A model generated the notes under the pieces. It had not been told where the DNA came from and did no database searches. It saw nothing but the letters and a program-made list of their open reading frames with translations. From positions 1-50,419 of the forward strand of contig JAPLOI010000021.1 of the NCBI GenBank assembly GCA_026400815.1: 50,419 nucleotides of DNA, read 5' to 3'. The first letter of the stretch is position 1. Every line of letters starts with the position of its first letter. Shown here one piece after another: positions 23,423 to 32,037 of this stretch. This DNA is from Alphaproteobacteria bacterium (GTDB lineage Bacteria; Pseudomonadota; Alphaproteobacteria; Acetobacterales; Acetobacteraceae). The translations under genes and the position numbers were made by a program.

Positions 23423-24476
23423 AGCCGGCGGAAAGCTGCACTCCGTCGCGGCCCTTCGGGGCTTCCTCCGGCTTGCCGTAGTTCAGGTTGCGGTACCAGA
23501 CCATGTATTCGGGGTAGGTCATCGTCTCGTAGCGCGGCGGGTTGCCGGGGCTGGTGCAGCTGGGCAGGCATTCCATGCGGGTGGTGTAGGCACAGTCGAA
23601 GAAGAACGGGATCGCGTAGCGCTCCTGGCCCGAGCGGTTGATCACGCGGTGCGGGGTGGCGAGGAAGCGCTCGTTGGTCCAGCGGCGCAGCATGTCCCCG
23701 CCATTGACCAGGAAGCTGCCGGGCAGGGCGGGCGCCTCCACCCATTTGCCGGTGGGCAGGCGGATGGACAGGCCCGGCACCTTGTTCTGCGCCAGCAGGG
23801 TCATGAAGCTGGTGTCGCTGTGCGGGGCGAGGCCGAACTCGTTCTCGTCCGTGCCCTGCTGCTGCGGGTAGTGGGACACGCGCAGCGTGTACATGGGCGG
23901 TGCAAACAGCGTGCCGAAAAAGCCGGGGTCGAGATCGAGCGCCGTGGCGTAGAGCGGCAGCAGCGAGAGGCCCAGGCCTTCCATGGCGTTGGCATAGGCC
24001 ATGACGGTTTCGCGGAAGCCGGGCAGGGCCTCTGGCCACTGGTTCTGGCCGCGGAAGGGCAGGCCGGCCAGCACGTCTGGATGGTCGGGCGGCAGGTCGC
24101 GCTTGACGAAGAAGGCCTCGTTCACGTTCGGCTTGTTGTTGGCGTTGAGCTTGGAATGCCGGGTGGTGGAGCCGCGCACCGGCAGGTAGCCGATATTGTG
24201 CTGGTTGATCTTGAGCTTGAGCTTTTCTTCGAGCGGCTGGGCGTGGAAGCGCTTCGCGGCGTCGAAGGCGGCATCGACCAGGCCCTGGTCCACGCCGTGG
24301 CCGGTGACGAAGTAGAAGCCGACATTCTCCAGCGCGTGGCGGAGCGCGGCGGCGGCCTGGTGCGCGCCAGGCTTGCCGGCGAGGTATTCAGTGAGATCGA
24401 TTACCGGGATCTCCTCCGGTGCGTCGTGGCGGATCGGGTTCAGGCTTGGGGCGAGGTGGTTGCCGAGGTCGTTCAT
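23421..24476 (-). CDS. 2-oxoglutarate/Fe(II)-dependent oxygenase, isopenicillin-N-synthase-like
   Basis: 351 aa. The DIOX_N region begins EEIPVIDLTEYLAGKPG. The iron-binding triad is seen as PHSDTSFMTLL (His219, Asp221) and ATPHRVI (His276), and RYAIPFFF supplies the cosubstrate region. These enzymes oxidise small molecules with O2 and 2-oxoglutarate; the substrate is unknown. I chose the ATG at 24476, where CGGAGCG lies upstream. It diverges from kynureninase across about 110 nt. Its stop codon is embedded in the multi-hairpin element. Confidence 0.9.
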   Translation of the reverse strand: MNDLGNHLAPSLNPIRHDAPEEIPVIDLTEYLAGKPGAHQAAAALRHALENVGFYFVTGHGVDQGLVDAAFDAAKRFHAQPLEEKLKLKINQHNIGYLPVRGSTTRHSKLNANNKPNVNEAFFVKRDLPPDHPDVLAGLPFRGQNQWPEALPGFRETVMAYANAMEGLGLSLLPLYATALDLDPGFFGTLFAPPMYTLRVSHYPQQQGTDENEFGLAPHSDTSFMTLLAQNKVPGLSIRLPTGKWVEAPALPGSFLVNGGDMLRRWTNERFLATPHRVINRSGQERYAIPFFFDCAYTTRMECLPSCTSPGNPPRYETMTYPEYMVWYRNLNYGKPEEAPKGRDGVQLSAG

Positions 24477-24585
24477 GGGGCTGCGCTCCGCGCGTTTGAA
24501 TGAGTTTCCCCATGGGCATGTGCCGCGGTCAACCGTTGCGACGCGACGGCGGTGCGGGCAAGCATGCACGCGGACAGGAGCCGCC

Positions 24586-25824
24586 ATGACCATCACCCGC
24601 ACCGACCTCGAAGCCCTCGACCGCGCCGACGAACTGGCCCCGCTGCGCGCGCTGTTCGCGCTGCCGGAGGGGGTGATCTACCTGGACGGCAATTCGCTCG
24701 GCGCGCTGCCGAAGGCCACGCCGGCGCGGGTGGCGGAGGTGGTGCAGCGCGAGTGGGGCCAGGGGTTGATCCGCAGCTGGAACGACGCCGGCTGGATGGC
24801 CACGCCGGCGCGGGTGGGGGACAAGATCGCGAAGCTGGTGGGTGCTGCTTCGGGCAGCGTGATGGTGGCGGATTCCACCAGCGTGAACCTGTTCAAGCTG
24901 CTCGGCGCGGCCCTGGCGGCGCGGCCGGGGCGGCGGGTGATCGTCTCTGAGCGGCGGAATTTCCCCACCGACCTCTACATCGCCGAGGGGCTGGCAGCAC
25001 TGCTGGACCAGGGGCACGAGCTGAGGCTGGTGGAGCCGGAGGGGATCGCCGCGGCGATTGGCGAGGACACCGCCGTGGTGATGCTGACCCATGTGAACTA
25101 CCACACAGGCGCCATGTACGACATGGATGCGATCACCCGCGCGGCGCACGAGAAGGGCGCGCTGATGCTGTGGGATCTCGCCCATTCCGCCGGGGCGGTG
25201 CCGGTGGATCTGGCCGGGTGCGATGTCGATCTGGCCGTGGGGTGTGGCTACAAGTTCCTCAATGGCGGGCCGGGTGCGCCGGCCTTCCTGTATGTGGCGC
25301 CGCGGTTGCAGAATGCGCTGCGCTACCCGCTGACGGGGTGGCTGGGGCATGCCTCGCCCTTCGCCTTCGAGACCGGCTACCGCCCAGGCCAGGGCATTGC
25401 GCGCACCATGGTGGGCACGCCGCCGGTGCTGAGCCTGGCCGCGTTGGAGGTGGGGATCGACATCGCGCTGCAGGCGCCGATGGAGCAGGTGCGGGCGAAA
25501 TCGGTGCGGCAGACCACGATCTTCGCCGAATTGCTGGAGCAGGTGGGCGCCGGGCTGGGGTTCCAGCTTGCCTCGCCGCGCGATGCGGCCCGGCGCGGCA
25601 GCCAGGTGTGCCTGGCGCATGGGCAGGCCTACGCCATCATGCAGGCGCTGATCGGGCGCGGGGTGATCGGGGATTTCCGTGCGCCCGATATCCTGCGCTT
25701 CGGCATCACGCCGCTGTACACGCGCTATGTGGATCTGTTCGATGCCGCTGAGGCTTTGCGCGCTGTGATGGCGGGCGGCGAGTGGCAGGCGCCGGAGCAC
25801 CAGACCCGCCGTGCCGTAACCTAG
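24586..25824 (+). CDS. kynU: Kynureninase
   Basis: 412 aa, normal length. It is a PLP fold-type I enzyme with VIYLDGNSLGALPKATPARV near the start, HVNYHTGAMYDMDAIT, the Asp-containing LMLWDLAHSAGAVPVDL and the Schiff-base Lys223 in GCGYKFLNGGPGAPAF. It cleaves kynurenine or 3-hydroxykynurenine to (hydroxy)anthranilate and alanine in tryptophan breakdown or de novo NAD synthesis. The ATG at 24586 follows GGACAGGAG; the longer open frame upstream is not conserved. The macrodomain gene starts directly after its stop. Confidence 0.95.
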   Translation: MTITRTDLEALDRADELAPLRALFALPEGVIYLDGNSLGALPKATPARVAEVVQREWGQGLIRSWNDAGWMATPARVGDKIAKLVGAASGSVMVADSTSVNLFKLLGAALAARPGRRVIVSERRNFPTDLYIAEGLAALLDQGHELRLVEPEGIAAAIGEDTAVVMLTHVNYHTGAMYDMDAITRAAHEKGALMLWDLAHSAGAVPVDLAGCDVDLAVGCGYKFLNGGPGAPAFLYVAPRLQNALRYPLTGWLGHASPFAFETGYRPGQGIARTMVGTPPVLSLAALEVGIDIALQAPMEQVRAKSVRQTTIFAELLEQVGAGLGFQLASPRDAARRGSQVCLAHGQAYAIMQALIGRGVIGDFRAPDILRFGITPLYTRYVDLFDAAEALRAVMAGGEWQAPEHQTRRAVT

Positions 25825-26328
25825 GTGGGCCGTGACGTGATCGAGGTTCTGGAAACCGACATCACCACGCTGGCGCTGGACGCCATCGTCAATGCGGCCA
25901 ACGAAACCCTGCTGGGTGGCGGCGGGGTGGACGGGGCGATCCATCGCGCCGCCGGGCCCGGGCTGCTGGCGGAATGCCGCATCTTGGGAGGCTGCCCCAC
26001 TGGGGAAGCGCGGATCACCGGCGGGCACAACCTGCCGGCGCGGCATGTGATTCATACCGTGGGGCCGGTCTGGCGGGGCGGCCAGCACGGCGAACCGGCG
26101 CTGCTGGCCGCGTGCTACCGCGCCTGCCTGGCGCTGGCCGCGGCGCACGGGCTGCGCAGCCTGGCTTTTCCCGCGATCAGCTGCGGTGTTTATGGCTATC
26201 CGATCCCCGACGCCTGCGCGATCGCGGTGCGCGAACTGGCCGCCGCGCAGGGGCGGTTCGACCGGATCGTTCTGGCCGCGTTCTCCGCCGATGTCGCGCG
26301 CCACTACCGGGCGTTGCTGGCGGCCTGA
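25825..26328 (+). CDS. Macrodomain protein (O-acetyl-ADP-ribose deacetylase type)
   Basis: 167 aa, a single macro domain. The ligand-binding signatures are [23 protein letters not shown] and [13 protein letters not shown], and the phosphate loop is [12 protein letters not shown]. This group (MacroD/YmdB-like) hydrolyses O-acetyl-ADP-ribose or removes ADP-ribose from proteins. Its GTG directly abuts the kynU TAG with no gap; a second in-frame GTG is at 25837. Coupling to kynureninase suggests a link with NAD metabolism (inference). Confidence 0.93.
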   Translation: MGRDVIEVLETDITTLALDAIVNAANETLLGGGGVDGAIHRAAGPGLLAECRILGGCPTGEARITGGHNLPARHVIHTVGPVWRGGQHGEPALLAACYRACLALAAAHGLRSLAFPAISCGVYGYPIPDACAIAVRELAAAQGRFDRIVLAAFSADVARHYRALLAA

Positions 26329-26440
26329 CCCCCGTCAATCTTTGCGCAATCAGTTGATCCCACATGAGATGAACTTCCGGAAAGCCCCATTGCATGGCGG
26401 CCGGGATGGCCCGATGTATGGTTGGCTGGAGAAGTTGGAG

Positions 26441-27295
26441 ATGGGATTCGTGCGGTCTGTTCGTGTGGTGGCGTTCGCGGCGGTGGCGGCCTTGGCCGGA
26501 CCCTTTGCGGTGCCCGCGGCCCTGGCCCAGGCGCCTTCCGTGGCTGCGCCCGATACCGTGACCGAGCCGGGCGTGGTGCGGCAGGGGGATGTTCGCGTTT
26601 CCCTTGGCATGGGCGTGGCGCTGCGGCCGGATTATGCGGGCTCGCGCAGCCAGACCCTGATGCCGGCGCCGGTGATCGACATCCGTTTCCGCGACACCCT
26701 CTTCCTATCCACCGCCGGCGGGCTGCCCTCGCTGGGGGCCAACCTGATCAATGAGGCCGGCTGGCGTGCCGGGCCGGTGGTGCGGCTGCGCTTCCCGCGG
26801 CAGGAAAAGGCCAATGCCGTGCTGCGCGGCATGGGCGATGTGGACTGGACGCCGGAAGTGGGCGGCTTCGTGGAATATCGCGCCGGCTTCTTCCGCCTGG
26901 GCGGCGAGGTGCGCCGCGGTGTGGGCGACCATGACGGCGTGGTGGCGGAGCTGCGCGCCGATGCGGTGACGCGCCCGGCCGATGGGCTGACGCTGTCCTT
27001 CGGCCCGCGCCTGAACCTGGGCGACGAAAGCTTCATCCGGCGCTATTTCGGCGTGGATACGCTGCAATCCGCGCGCACCGGCTACCCGGCCTATCGCCCC
27101 AATGGCGGCGTGACCAGCGTGGGGGCGGCGGTGTTCGCCAGCTACGCGCTGACCAGCAAGCTGAGCCTGACAGGGATCGTGGAGTACAACCGCCTGCAGG
27201 GCGGGGCGGCGGATTCGCCGCTGGTGCGTGGCGGGCGTGGCGATGCCAACCAGGTGTTCACGGCGCTTTCGCTGACGTATTCGTTTGGGTGGTAA
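26441..27295 (+). CDS. MipA/OmpV-family outer membrane protein
   Basis: 284 aa. A signal peptide runs to about residue 30 (VVAFAAVAALAGPFAVPAALA). Mature segments such as VSLGMGVALRPDYAGSRSQTLMPAPVIDIRF, RRGVGDHDG and the last strand ending YSFGW (terminal aromatic residue, as needed for barrel assembly) match the MltA-interacting protein MipA/OmpV beta-barrel family. Its job is structural or porin-like; the cargo is unknown. I take the ATG at 26441, which has GGAGAAG 6 nt upstream; an in-frame ATG at 26414 is possible. A class B hairpin follows the stop by 10 nt. Confidence 0.9.
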   Translation: MGFVRSVRVVAFAAVAALAGPFAVPAALAQAPSVAAPDTVTEPGVVRQGDVRVSLGMGVALRPDYAGSRSQTLMPAPVIDIRFRDTLFLSTAGGLPSLGANLINEAGWRAGPVVRLRFPRQEKANAVLRGMGDVDWTPEVGGFVEYRAGFFRLGGEVRRGVGDHDGVVAELRADAVTRPADGLTLSFGPRLNLGDESFIRRYFGVDTLQSARTGYPAYRPNGGVTSVGAAVFASYALTSKLSLTGIVEYNRLQGGAADSPLVRGGRGDANQVFTALSLTYSFGW

Positions 27296-27305
27296 GGAAG
27301 GAAGC

Positions 27306-27340
27306 GGTTCTTTTTTGAAAAAAAGAACCAAAAAACTTTT
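27306..27340 (+). repeat. 3'-end hairpin, class B (copy 2)
   Basis: GGTTCTTTTTT / AAAAAAGAACC stem at 27306-27329, then AAAAAACTTTT, in the sense of the MipA gene. It faces a class A hairpin across the convergent gap. Confidence 0.75.
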
Positions 27341-27385
27341 CCGACCTGAGGCGGGAAGACCGAGCCCGTCCACCTCAAACGAATG

Positions 27386-27421
27386 AAAGTCTTTTTGTTT
27401 ATTTTTCTTCAGAAAAAGAAG
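27386..27421 (-). repeat. 3'-end hairpin, class A variant (copy 4)
   Basis: Class A element with a degenerate left arm (GTTTATTTTTCT in place of the CTTC form), 7 nt after the stop of the Wza-like gene, in that gene's sense. Confidence 0.65.
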
Positions 27422-27428
27422 ATTCTTT

Positions 27429-27995
27429 CTAAAAGAGCCTCTCGTAGATCGTCACCACATCCCCAGGCCTCAGCACGGTCAGTGGATCAGCGCGCCCTTC
27501 CACTGGCTTGCCGTTCACCAGCCGCACCACCGCCGCCTGGTCCTGCACGGCGCGGTAGGTGAAGCCGCCGGCCACCGCGGCCACGCTCAGCACGGTCATG
27601 CCGGGCTGGTAGGGGTATTGGCCCGGCCGGTTCACTTCGCCCAGCACGAAGACCGGGCGGTATTCCACCACTTCCACGGAAACGCTGGCGTCGCGGATCA
27701 GGCTGCGGCGGCCAAGTTCGGCCACGATGGCGCCGGCGAGCTCGTCGGTCGTGAGGCCTTGGGCGCGCACCGGGCCAAGCAGGGGCAGGGCGATGTTGCC
27801 GGCGTCGTTGACTCGGAAGATCTCTGACAGCGATTCCTCGCCGTAGGTGAGCAGCCGCACCTGGTCGCTGACGCCCAGGCGATAGGCGGCGTCCGCGGAT
27901 TCCGGCAGCGGCGGCAGGTTCTTCACCCGGCTGCAGCCGGCGAGCGCCAGCAGCACGGCCAGGCACCATCCGAGTTTCCACGCGTTCCGTGCCAT
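27429..27995 (-). CDS. Wza-like polysaccharide export lipoprotein
   Basis: 188 aa. A lipoprotein signal ends in LALAGC. The Poly_export domain follows (AYRLGVSDQVRLLTYGEESLSE, then FRVNDAGNIALPLLGPVRAQGLT) and one SLBB-type domain (VFVLGEVNRPGQYPYQPGMTV, ending RPGDVVTIYERLF). It is shorter than Wza (about 380 aa), as in many alphaproteobacterial export proteins with one SLBB domain. It should form the outer-membrane export channel with the nearby Wzc. The start may be 27995 (chosen; best lipoprotein signal) or 28010. It lies downstream of the barrel gene on the same strand. Confidence 0.92.
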   Translation of the reverse strand: MARNAWKLGWCLAVLLALAGCSRVKNLPPLPESADAAYRLGVSDQVRLLTYGEESLSEIFRVNDAGNIALPLLGPVRAQGLTTDELAGAIVAELGRRSLIRDASVSVEVVEYRPVFVLGEVNRPGQYPYQPGMTVLSVAAVAGGFTYRAVQDQAAVVRLVNGKPVEGRADPLTVLRPGDVVTIYERLF

Positions 27996-28027
27996 GCCTG
28001 CCCCGCCCATTCCCGCCATTCCTTCTC

Positions 28028-28173
28028 TTATGCCAGCCCGCATCGACCCATGAAGAATGGGCCGATGCGGGCTGGCATAAGTCTTTGTTTTGCGCGCCGC
28101 CACCGGCCAGCCCGGCGCGCGATACCAACCCCGACAATCGCCGGAAGAGTCGGTGATTGCCGGGGTTGGTATC
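28028..28173 (-). repeat. Multi-hairpin 3' element, copy 2
   Basis: In the minus sense: outer hairpin 1 (28121-28173, about 22 paired bases, apex CCGACTCTTCCGG) starts 3 nt after the TAG of the barrel gene. The core hairpin follows (28092-28120, GCGCGCCG with CGGCGCGC), then the tail AAAACAAAGAC and outer hairpin 2 (28028-28080, 24-bp arms with one mismatch, TTCTTC loop region). It fills the gap before the Wza-like gene. Confidence 0.88.
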
Positions 28174-28176
28174 ATC

Positions 28177-29490
28177 CTACATCGACACACGCAGGCGCAG
28201 CAGGGCGATGCCTTCCTGCACCGTGGCGCCGTCGCTGCGGCGGCGTGTCGTCCAGTCCCAGGTGGCGGCGGCGCGCAGCTGGCGGTTCATCAGCCAGGTG
28301 GCGCCGAGGCCGAGGCCGAGCAGTGTCTCGTGCCCGCGGCGCTGCTGGGTGTCGGCGCGCTGCAGGTCGGCGGAGGCTGAGAGCAACACGTTGCGCTGCA
28401 GCTCGTGGTCCACCGCCAGGCGCCCGCCGGTGAAGGCGTAGGTGACGGCGGAGAGCTCGGCGGCATCTTCGGTGCGGCGTGACAGCGTTGCGGTGACGGT
28501 GGTGAGGCCGGAGGGGCTCCAGATCGCGGAGGTCTCGGCCATCGGGCCGGTAACGGGGCGCAGCGTGGGGTCGGCGAAGATGCGGTGCTGCACGCCGGCC
28601 AGGGCGCGCACGCGCCACACGGCGTCGGTGGCGTAGTCGATGCCGGCCAGCACGGCGAAGGCGGTGGCGTCCCGGCTCGGCTGGCCCGGCTCGCGCTGTG
28701 CGTGGCTGAAGTCGACGGCGCGCAGATCGAGCACCAGGTCGCGCAGCGGGGCGAGCTGCCAGCGTGTGGTGACGTTGCCTTCGGTGGCGAGGCGATCGCG
28801 GTAGCGCTGCACCACGCGGCGGCCGCCGACGAAGACGTCGTCGTAGGTGGTGTCGCTCAGTGAGAGGCCGGGGGCCCCGGAGAGCCTGCCGCTGCGCCAG
28901 GTGTAGCTGGCGCGGGCATTGTTCACGCGGTAGCGGCCGGGGCGGTCGATGGCGAGGCCGTTCAGGGCGCGTGCGGTCTGGAACAGATCCAGGTGGGCGC
29001 CGCCGAGCACCAGCTGGTCGCGCCCGACCTCCATCGTGCCGCCCAGGGCGGCGGTCCAGGCGGTGGCGGATTGGGCGGTGGCAGAAAGCACGCGCTGGTC
29101 GTCGAAGCTGAGAAAGCCGCCAATGGCGTGGCGGCCCCAGTTGGTGCCGGCGAGCAGGCTGCCGGAGGTCTGCGCCACGGCGCTGCCGCGCCCGCCGGGC
29201 TGGCCGGTGGCGTTGCTGGTGGTGCCGAGGGCGGTGGAGAGGGTGGGCCGAACCACCACGCCACCCAGCCGCACCCCGGCGGGGTCGTAGGCTTCGCGGG
29301 CGCGGGATTGCACTGTCACGCCCGGCGCGGCGCCGTAGCCGGGCAGGCCGGCGGGGAAGTAGCGGTCGATCAGCTGCGCGCGGGCGGGGGGGGCAAGCGG
29401 CAGGACGGCGAGAAGCCCCAGCGCCAGCCGGGCCACCAGGCCGCGCCGCCGCGCCGGGTTATCGCTGCGGGGCAGGGTTGCCACCGCCAT
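28177..29490 (-). CDS. Outer-membrane beta-barrel protein of the EPS locus (BBP2-like)
   Basis: 437 aa. A signal peptide ends at APPARAQ. The rest alternates short amphipathic strands typical of the beta-barrel porin 2 proteins found in exopolysaccharide operons: GGVVVRPTLSTALGTTSNA, ASYTWRSGRLSGAPGLSLSD, HRIFADPTLRP and TVTATLSRRTEDA. The terminal strand ends LRLRVSM. It may help polymer secretion or attachment together with the Wza-like protein that follows. Its ATG at 29490 faces the Wzc gene across a 324-nt divergent region. Confidence 0.85.
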   Translation of the reverse strand: MAVATLPRSDNPARRRGLVARLALGLLAVLPLAPPARAQLIDRYFPAGLPGYGAAPGVTVQSRAREAYDPAGVRLGGVVVRPTLSTALGTTSNATGQPGGRGSAVAQTSGSLLAGTNWGRHAIGGFLSFDDQRVLSATAQSATAWTAALGGTMEVGRDQLVLGGAHLDLFQTARALNGLAIDRPGRYRVNNARASYTWRSGRLSGAPGLSLSDTTYDDVFVGGRRVVQRYRDRLATEGNVTTRWQLAPLRDLVLDLRAVDFSHAQREPGQPSRDATAFAVLAGIDYATDAVWRVRALAGVQHRIFADPTLRPVTGPMAETSAIWSPSGLTTVTATLSRRTEDAAELSAVTYAFTGGRLAVDHELQRNVLLSASADLQRADTQQRRGHETLLGLGLGATWLMNRQLRAAATWDWTTRRRSDGATVQEGIALLRLRVSM

Positions 29491-29814
29491 GGACCGTGCC
29501 TATTCTCACGAGACGAGGCAAGGTCTTTATTTTCGCCTCACGCCTTGGTTGCAGACATCGTATTTTAACCACCGCACCCCCGATTTGCGCCGCGCCGGCG
29601 CCATGGTCCGTGCGGAGATTGGACCTGTTGATGAATTGGCAGTATCCTTGAGGCTTGGCAATCGTCCTTCCAGCGCCATGGGAACATCACGGCTGATGCC
29701 TGAGGCTGTCGCCCCGCGACCGGTCGCCCCCGCCGTGCTGCGCCTGCCGCAGCCTGGGGCGCAGGCGCGCGTGAGCGGCAGCGGGATCGGGGGCAGGGCC
29801 GTGCGGGGTGCGCC
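29491..29814. promoter_or_regulatory. Divergent intergenic region of the EPS locus
   Basis: 324 nt without a convincing gene (the open frame across it is unconserved). The part from 29500 to 29680 is clearly AT-richer than its surroundings and probably holds promoters for both the barrel gene and wzc. A TTGGCAGTATCCTTGAG stretch at 29636 resembles a -24/-12 sigma-54 site except for GA in place of the invariant GC. The second half (29690-29814) is an ordinary GC-rich leader. Confidence 0.45.
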
Positions 29815-32037
29815 ATGTCGCTGACCCGCCCTTCCGACGGGCTGCAGGTGGATATCCTGAACGAGGCGCGCGCGCCGGAAACGGTGTCTCCGTTCCGCGT
29901 CATCGACGTGCTGTGGCGGCGCAAGCTGCTGATCTTCAGCGTGGTGATCGTGCTGATGGCCGGCGCCGCGGTGCAGATCGCCAGCCTGATCCCGCTGTAC
30001 GATGCCCGCGCCCTGGTGCTGATCGACACGCGGCGCAACGCCATGTCGGACCTGCAGGCGATCGTCTCCGGCAGCCAGTCGGACCTGCTGCAGGTGCAGA
30101 CCCAGGTGGACATCATCCGCTCGCAGGCGCTGGCGATCGACGTGGCGCGCCGGCTGGACCTGATGCGGGAGCCGGAATTCGCCGCCGCGATCTTCCGCCG
30201 GCCCGGCGGGCTGGCTGCCCAGTTCGCCCCGCTGCTCGCCCTGGCCGGGCAGGCACCGCCGCCAGCCCCGGTGCTGACCGACGAGGAGAAGCTGCGCGCC
30301 GCCGCCGCCGTGCTGGCCAACGACAAGCTGACAGTGGTGAACGACGCCCGTTCCTTCGTGATCGCCGTGCAGGCGCGCACCGAGGACCCGGAACTGGCCG
30401 CGCGCATCGCGAACACCTACGCGGAGGTGTACCTCGCCTTCAACAAGCAGCTGAAGGACAGCGCCGTCCTGCGCGCCAACCACTTCCTGGACCAGCGCCT
30501 GGCGCCGCTGAAGGACAAGCTGCGTGAGGCCGAGCGCGAGGTGGCCAACTACCGCGAGCAGAACGGACTGATCGAGGATCGCAGCAATTCCGGTGGCGGC
30601 GAACGGCGGGTGACGGTGCTGGGCCAGCAATTCGCCCAGCTCAACGCCCAGATGGTGCAGGCCACGGCGGCGCGGCTGCAGCGCGAGGTGAGCCTGGAGC
30701 AGATCCGCGAGGCCCAGCGCGGCCGCGGCAGCCTGTATGCCATCCCGGAGGTGGTGGCCTCGCCGCTGATCCAGCGCCTGCGCGCCCAGCAATCGGAGAT
30801 CAGCACACGGCTGGCGAGCCTGGCGCAGAGCCGGATGGACGGGAACCCGGCGCTGATCGGCCTGCGCGCGGAGGAGCGCGAGGTGCGGGCGCGCATCGAC
30901 GACGAGGTGGCCAAGACCGTCGGCGCGATCACCAGCGAGGTGGCAGCGGCGAAGGCGCGCGAGGAAGCGCTGCGCCAGACCCTGGCGGAGTTGCAGATCC
31001 AGGTCGCCGACCAAAGCAAGGCCGAGATCCGCCTGCGCGAGCTGGAGAGCGAGGCGACCGCGGCGCGGCTGGTCTATACCGAAACGCTGAACCGCGCCGA
31101 GCAGAACTCCAACCAGCGCGACGGGCAGCAGCCCGATGCCTCCATGATCTCCCCGGCCACCGTGCCGCTGGCCGCGGCCCCCCCCACCAAGCGGCAGCTG
31201 CTGGTGCTGTCCTTCTTCGCCTCCTGCCTGATCGCCGTGATCGCCGCCCTGGTGCGCGACCGGCTGGAAACCGGCTTCCGCACCGCCGAGCAGGTGGAGG
31301 AGGAGACCGGGCTTTCCGCCCTGGGCTTCATCCCGCGCGCCAAGGACCGCGCGACGGCGCTGATGCTGGATGACCGCGACATGCCGTTCGCGGAGGCGGT
31401 GAACACGGTGCGCGGCGCGCTGCAGATGGCCGATGTGGCCGGGCGGCCGAAGGTGGTGCTGATCACCTCCGCGCTGCCGGATGAGGGCAAGACCTTCTTT
31501 TCCGTCGCCCTGGCGCGCAGCGTGGCGCGTGCCGGTGGGCGCAGCCTGCTGGTGGATTGCGATTTGCGCCGCCCCGGCGTGGCCACCACGCTCGGCATGG
31601 TGCCGCAGCAGGGCGTGGCCGCCTTGGTGCCCGGCCAGGGCGTGGCGGAGCTGGTGCAGCGCGACGAAAGCACCCAGCTGGATGTGATCACGGCGGCCGG
31701 CGCGCGCGAGAACGTGCAGACCATCGTTTCCTCCGATGCGCTGCGCGCCTTGGTGAACGAGGCGCGCGCGCATTACGACATCATCGTGATCGATTCCCCG
31801 CCGGTGCTGGCGGTGGTGGACAGCCGGGTGCTGTCCTTGATGGCTGATTCCGTGGTGATGGTGGTGCGCTGGCGCCGCACGCCGCGCATGCTGGTGCTGC
31901 AGGCGCTGAAGCAACTGCGCGTGTACGGTGCCAAGGTGGCCGGGGTGGTGGTGACGCAGGCCAATCTGCGCGCGCTCGCCGCCTCCGAGGGTAGCCACGC
32001 CTATGTCCACCGCAAATACGGCAGCTATCTGCGCTAA
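29815..32037 (+). CDS. Wzc/GumC-type polysaccharide tyrosine autokinase
   Basis: 740 aa. The Wzz chain-length domain begins FRVIDVLWRRKLLIFSVVIVLMAG (first membrane helix) and a central coiled coil spans roughly residues 220-420. A GNVR-like stretch leads to the second helix (LLVLSFFASCLIAVIAAL). The C-terminal BY-kinase domain has Walker A SALPDEGKTF (Lys559), Walker A' LLVDCDLRRPG and Walker B IIVIDSPPV. The C-terminus has only three tyrosines (YVHRKYGSYLR), a short phosphorylation tail. It controls export and polymer length of the exopolysaccharide. A multi-hairpin element overlaps its TAA. Confidence 0.94.
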   Translation: MSLTRPSDGLQVDILNEARAPETVSPFRVIDVLWRRKLLIFSVVIVLMAGAAVQIASLIPLYDARALVLIDTRRNAMSDLQAIVSGSQSDLLQVQTQVDIIRSQALAIDVARRLDLMREPEFAAAIFRRPGGLAAQFAPLLALAGQAPPPAPVLTDEEKLRAAAAVLANDKLTVVNDARSFVIAVQARTEDPELAARIANTYAEVYLAFNKQLKDSAVLRANHFLDQRLAPLKDKLREAEREVANYREQNGLIEDRSNSGGGERRVTVLGQQFAQLNAQMVQATAARLQREVSLEQIREAQRGRGSLYAIPEVVASPLIQRLRAQQSEISTRLASLAQSRMDGNPALIGLRAEEREVRARIDDEVAKTVGAITSEVAAAKAREEALRQTLAELQIQVADQSKAEIRLRELESEATAARLVYTETLNRAEQNSNQRDGQQPDASMISPATVPLAAAPPTKRQLLVLSFFASCLIAVIAALVRDRLETGFRTAEQVEEETGLSALGFIPRAKDRATALMLDDRDMPFAEAVNTVRGALQMADVAGRPKVVLITSALPDEGKTFFSVALARSVARAGGRSLLVDCDLRRPGVATTLGMVPQQGVAALVPGQGVAELVQRDESTQLDVITAAGARENVQTIVSSDALRALVNEARAHYDIIVIDSPPVLAVVDSRVLSLMADSVVMVVRWRRTPRMLVLQALKQLRVYGAKVAGVVVTQANLRALAASEGSHAYVHRKYGSYLR

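Noticed and set aside
24529-26304. 591-codon minus-strand frame opposite kynureninase and the macrodomain gene
   Set aside because: Shadow frame: the sense strand has complete PLP and macrodomain motifs, and the antisense product has no recognisable sequence.
29636-29652. Sigma-54 promoter before wzc
   Set aside because: The -24 half fits (TTGGCA), but the invariant GC of the -12 element is GA, so I mention it only within the intergenic entry.
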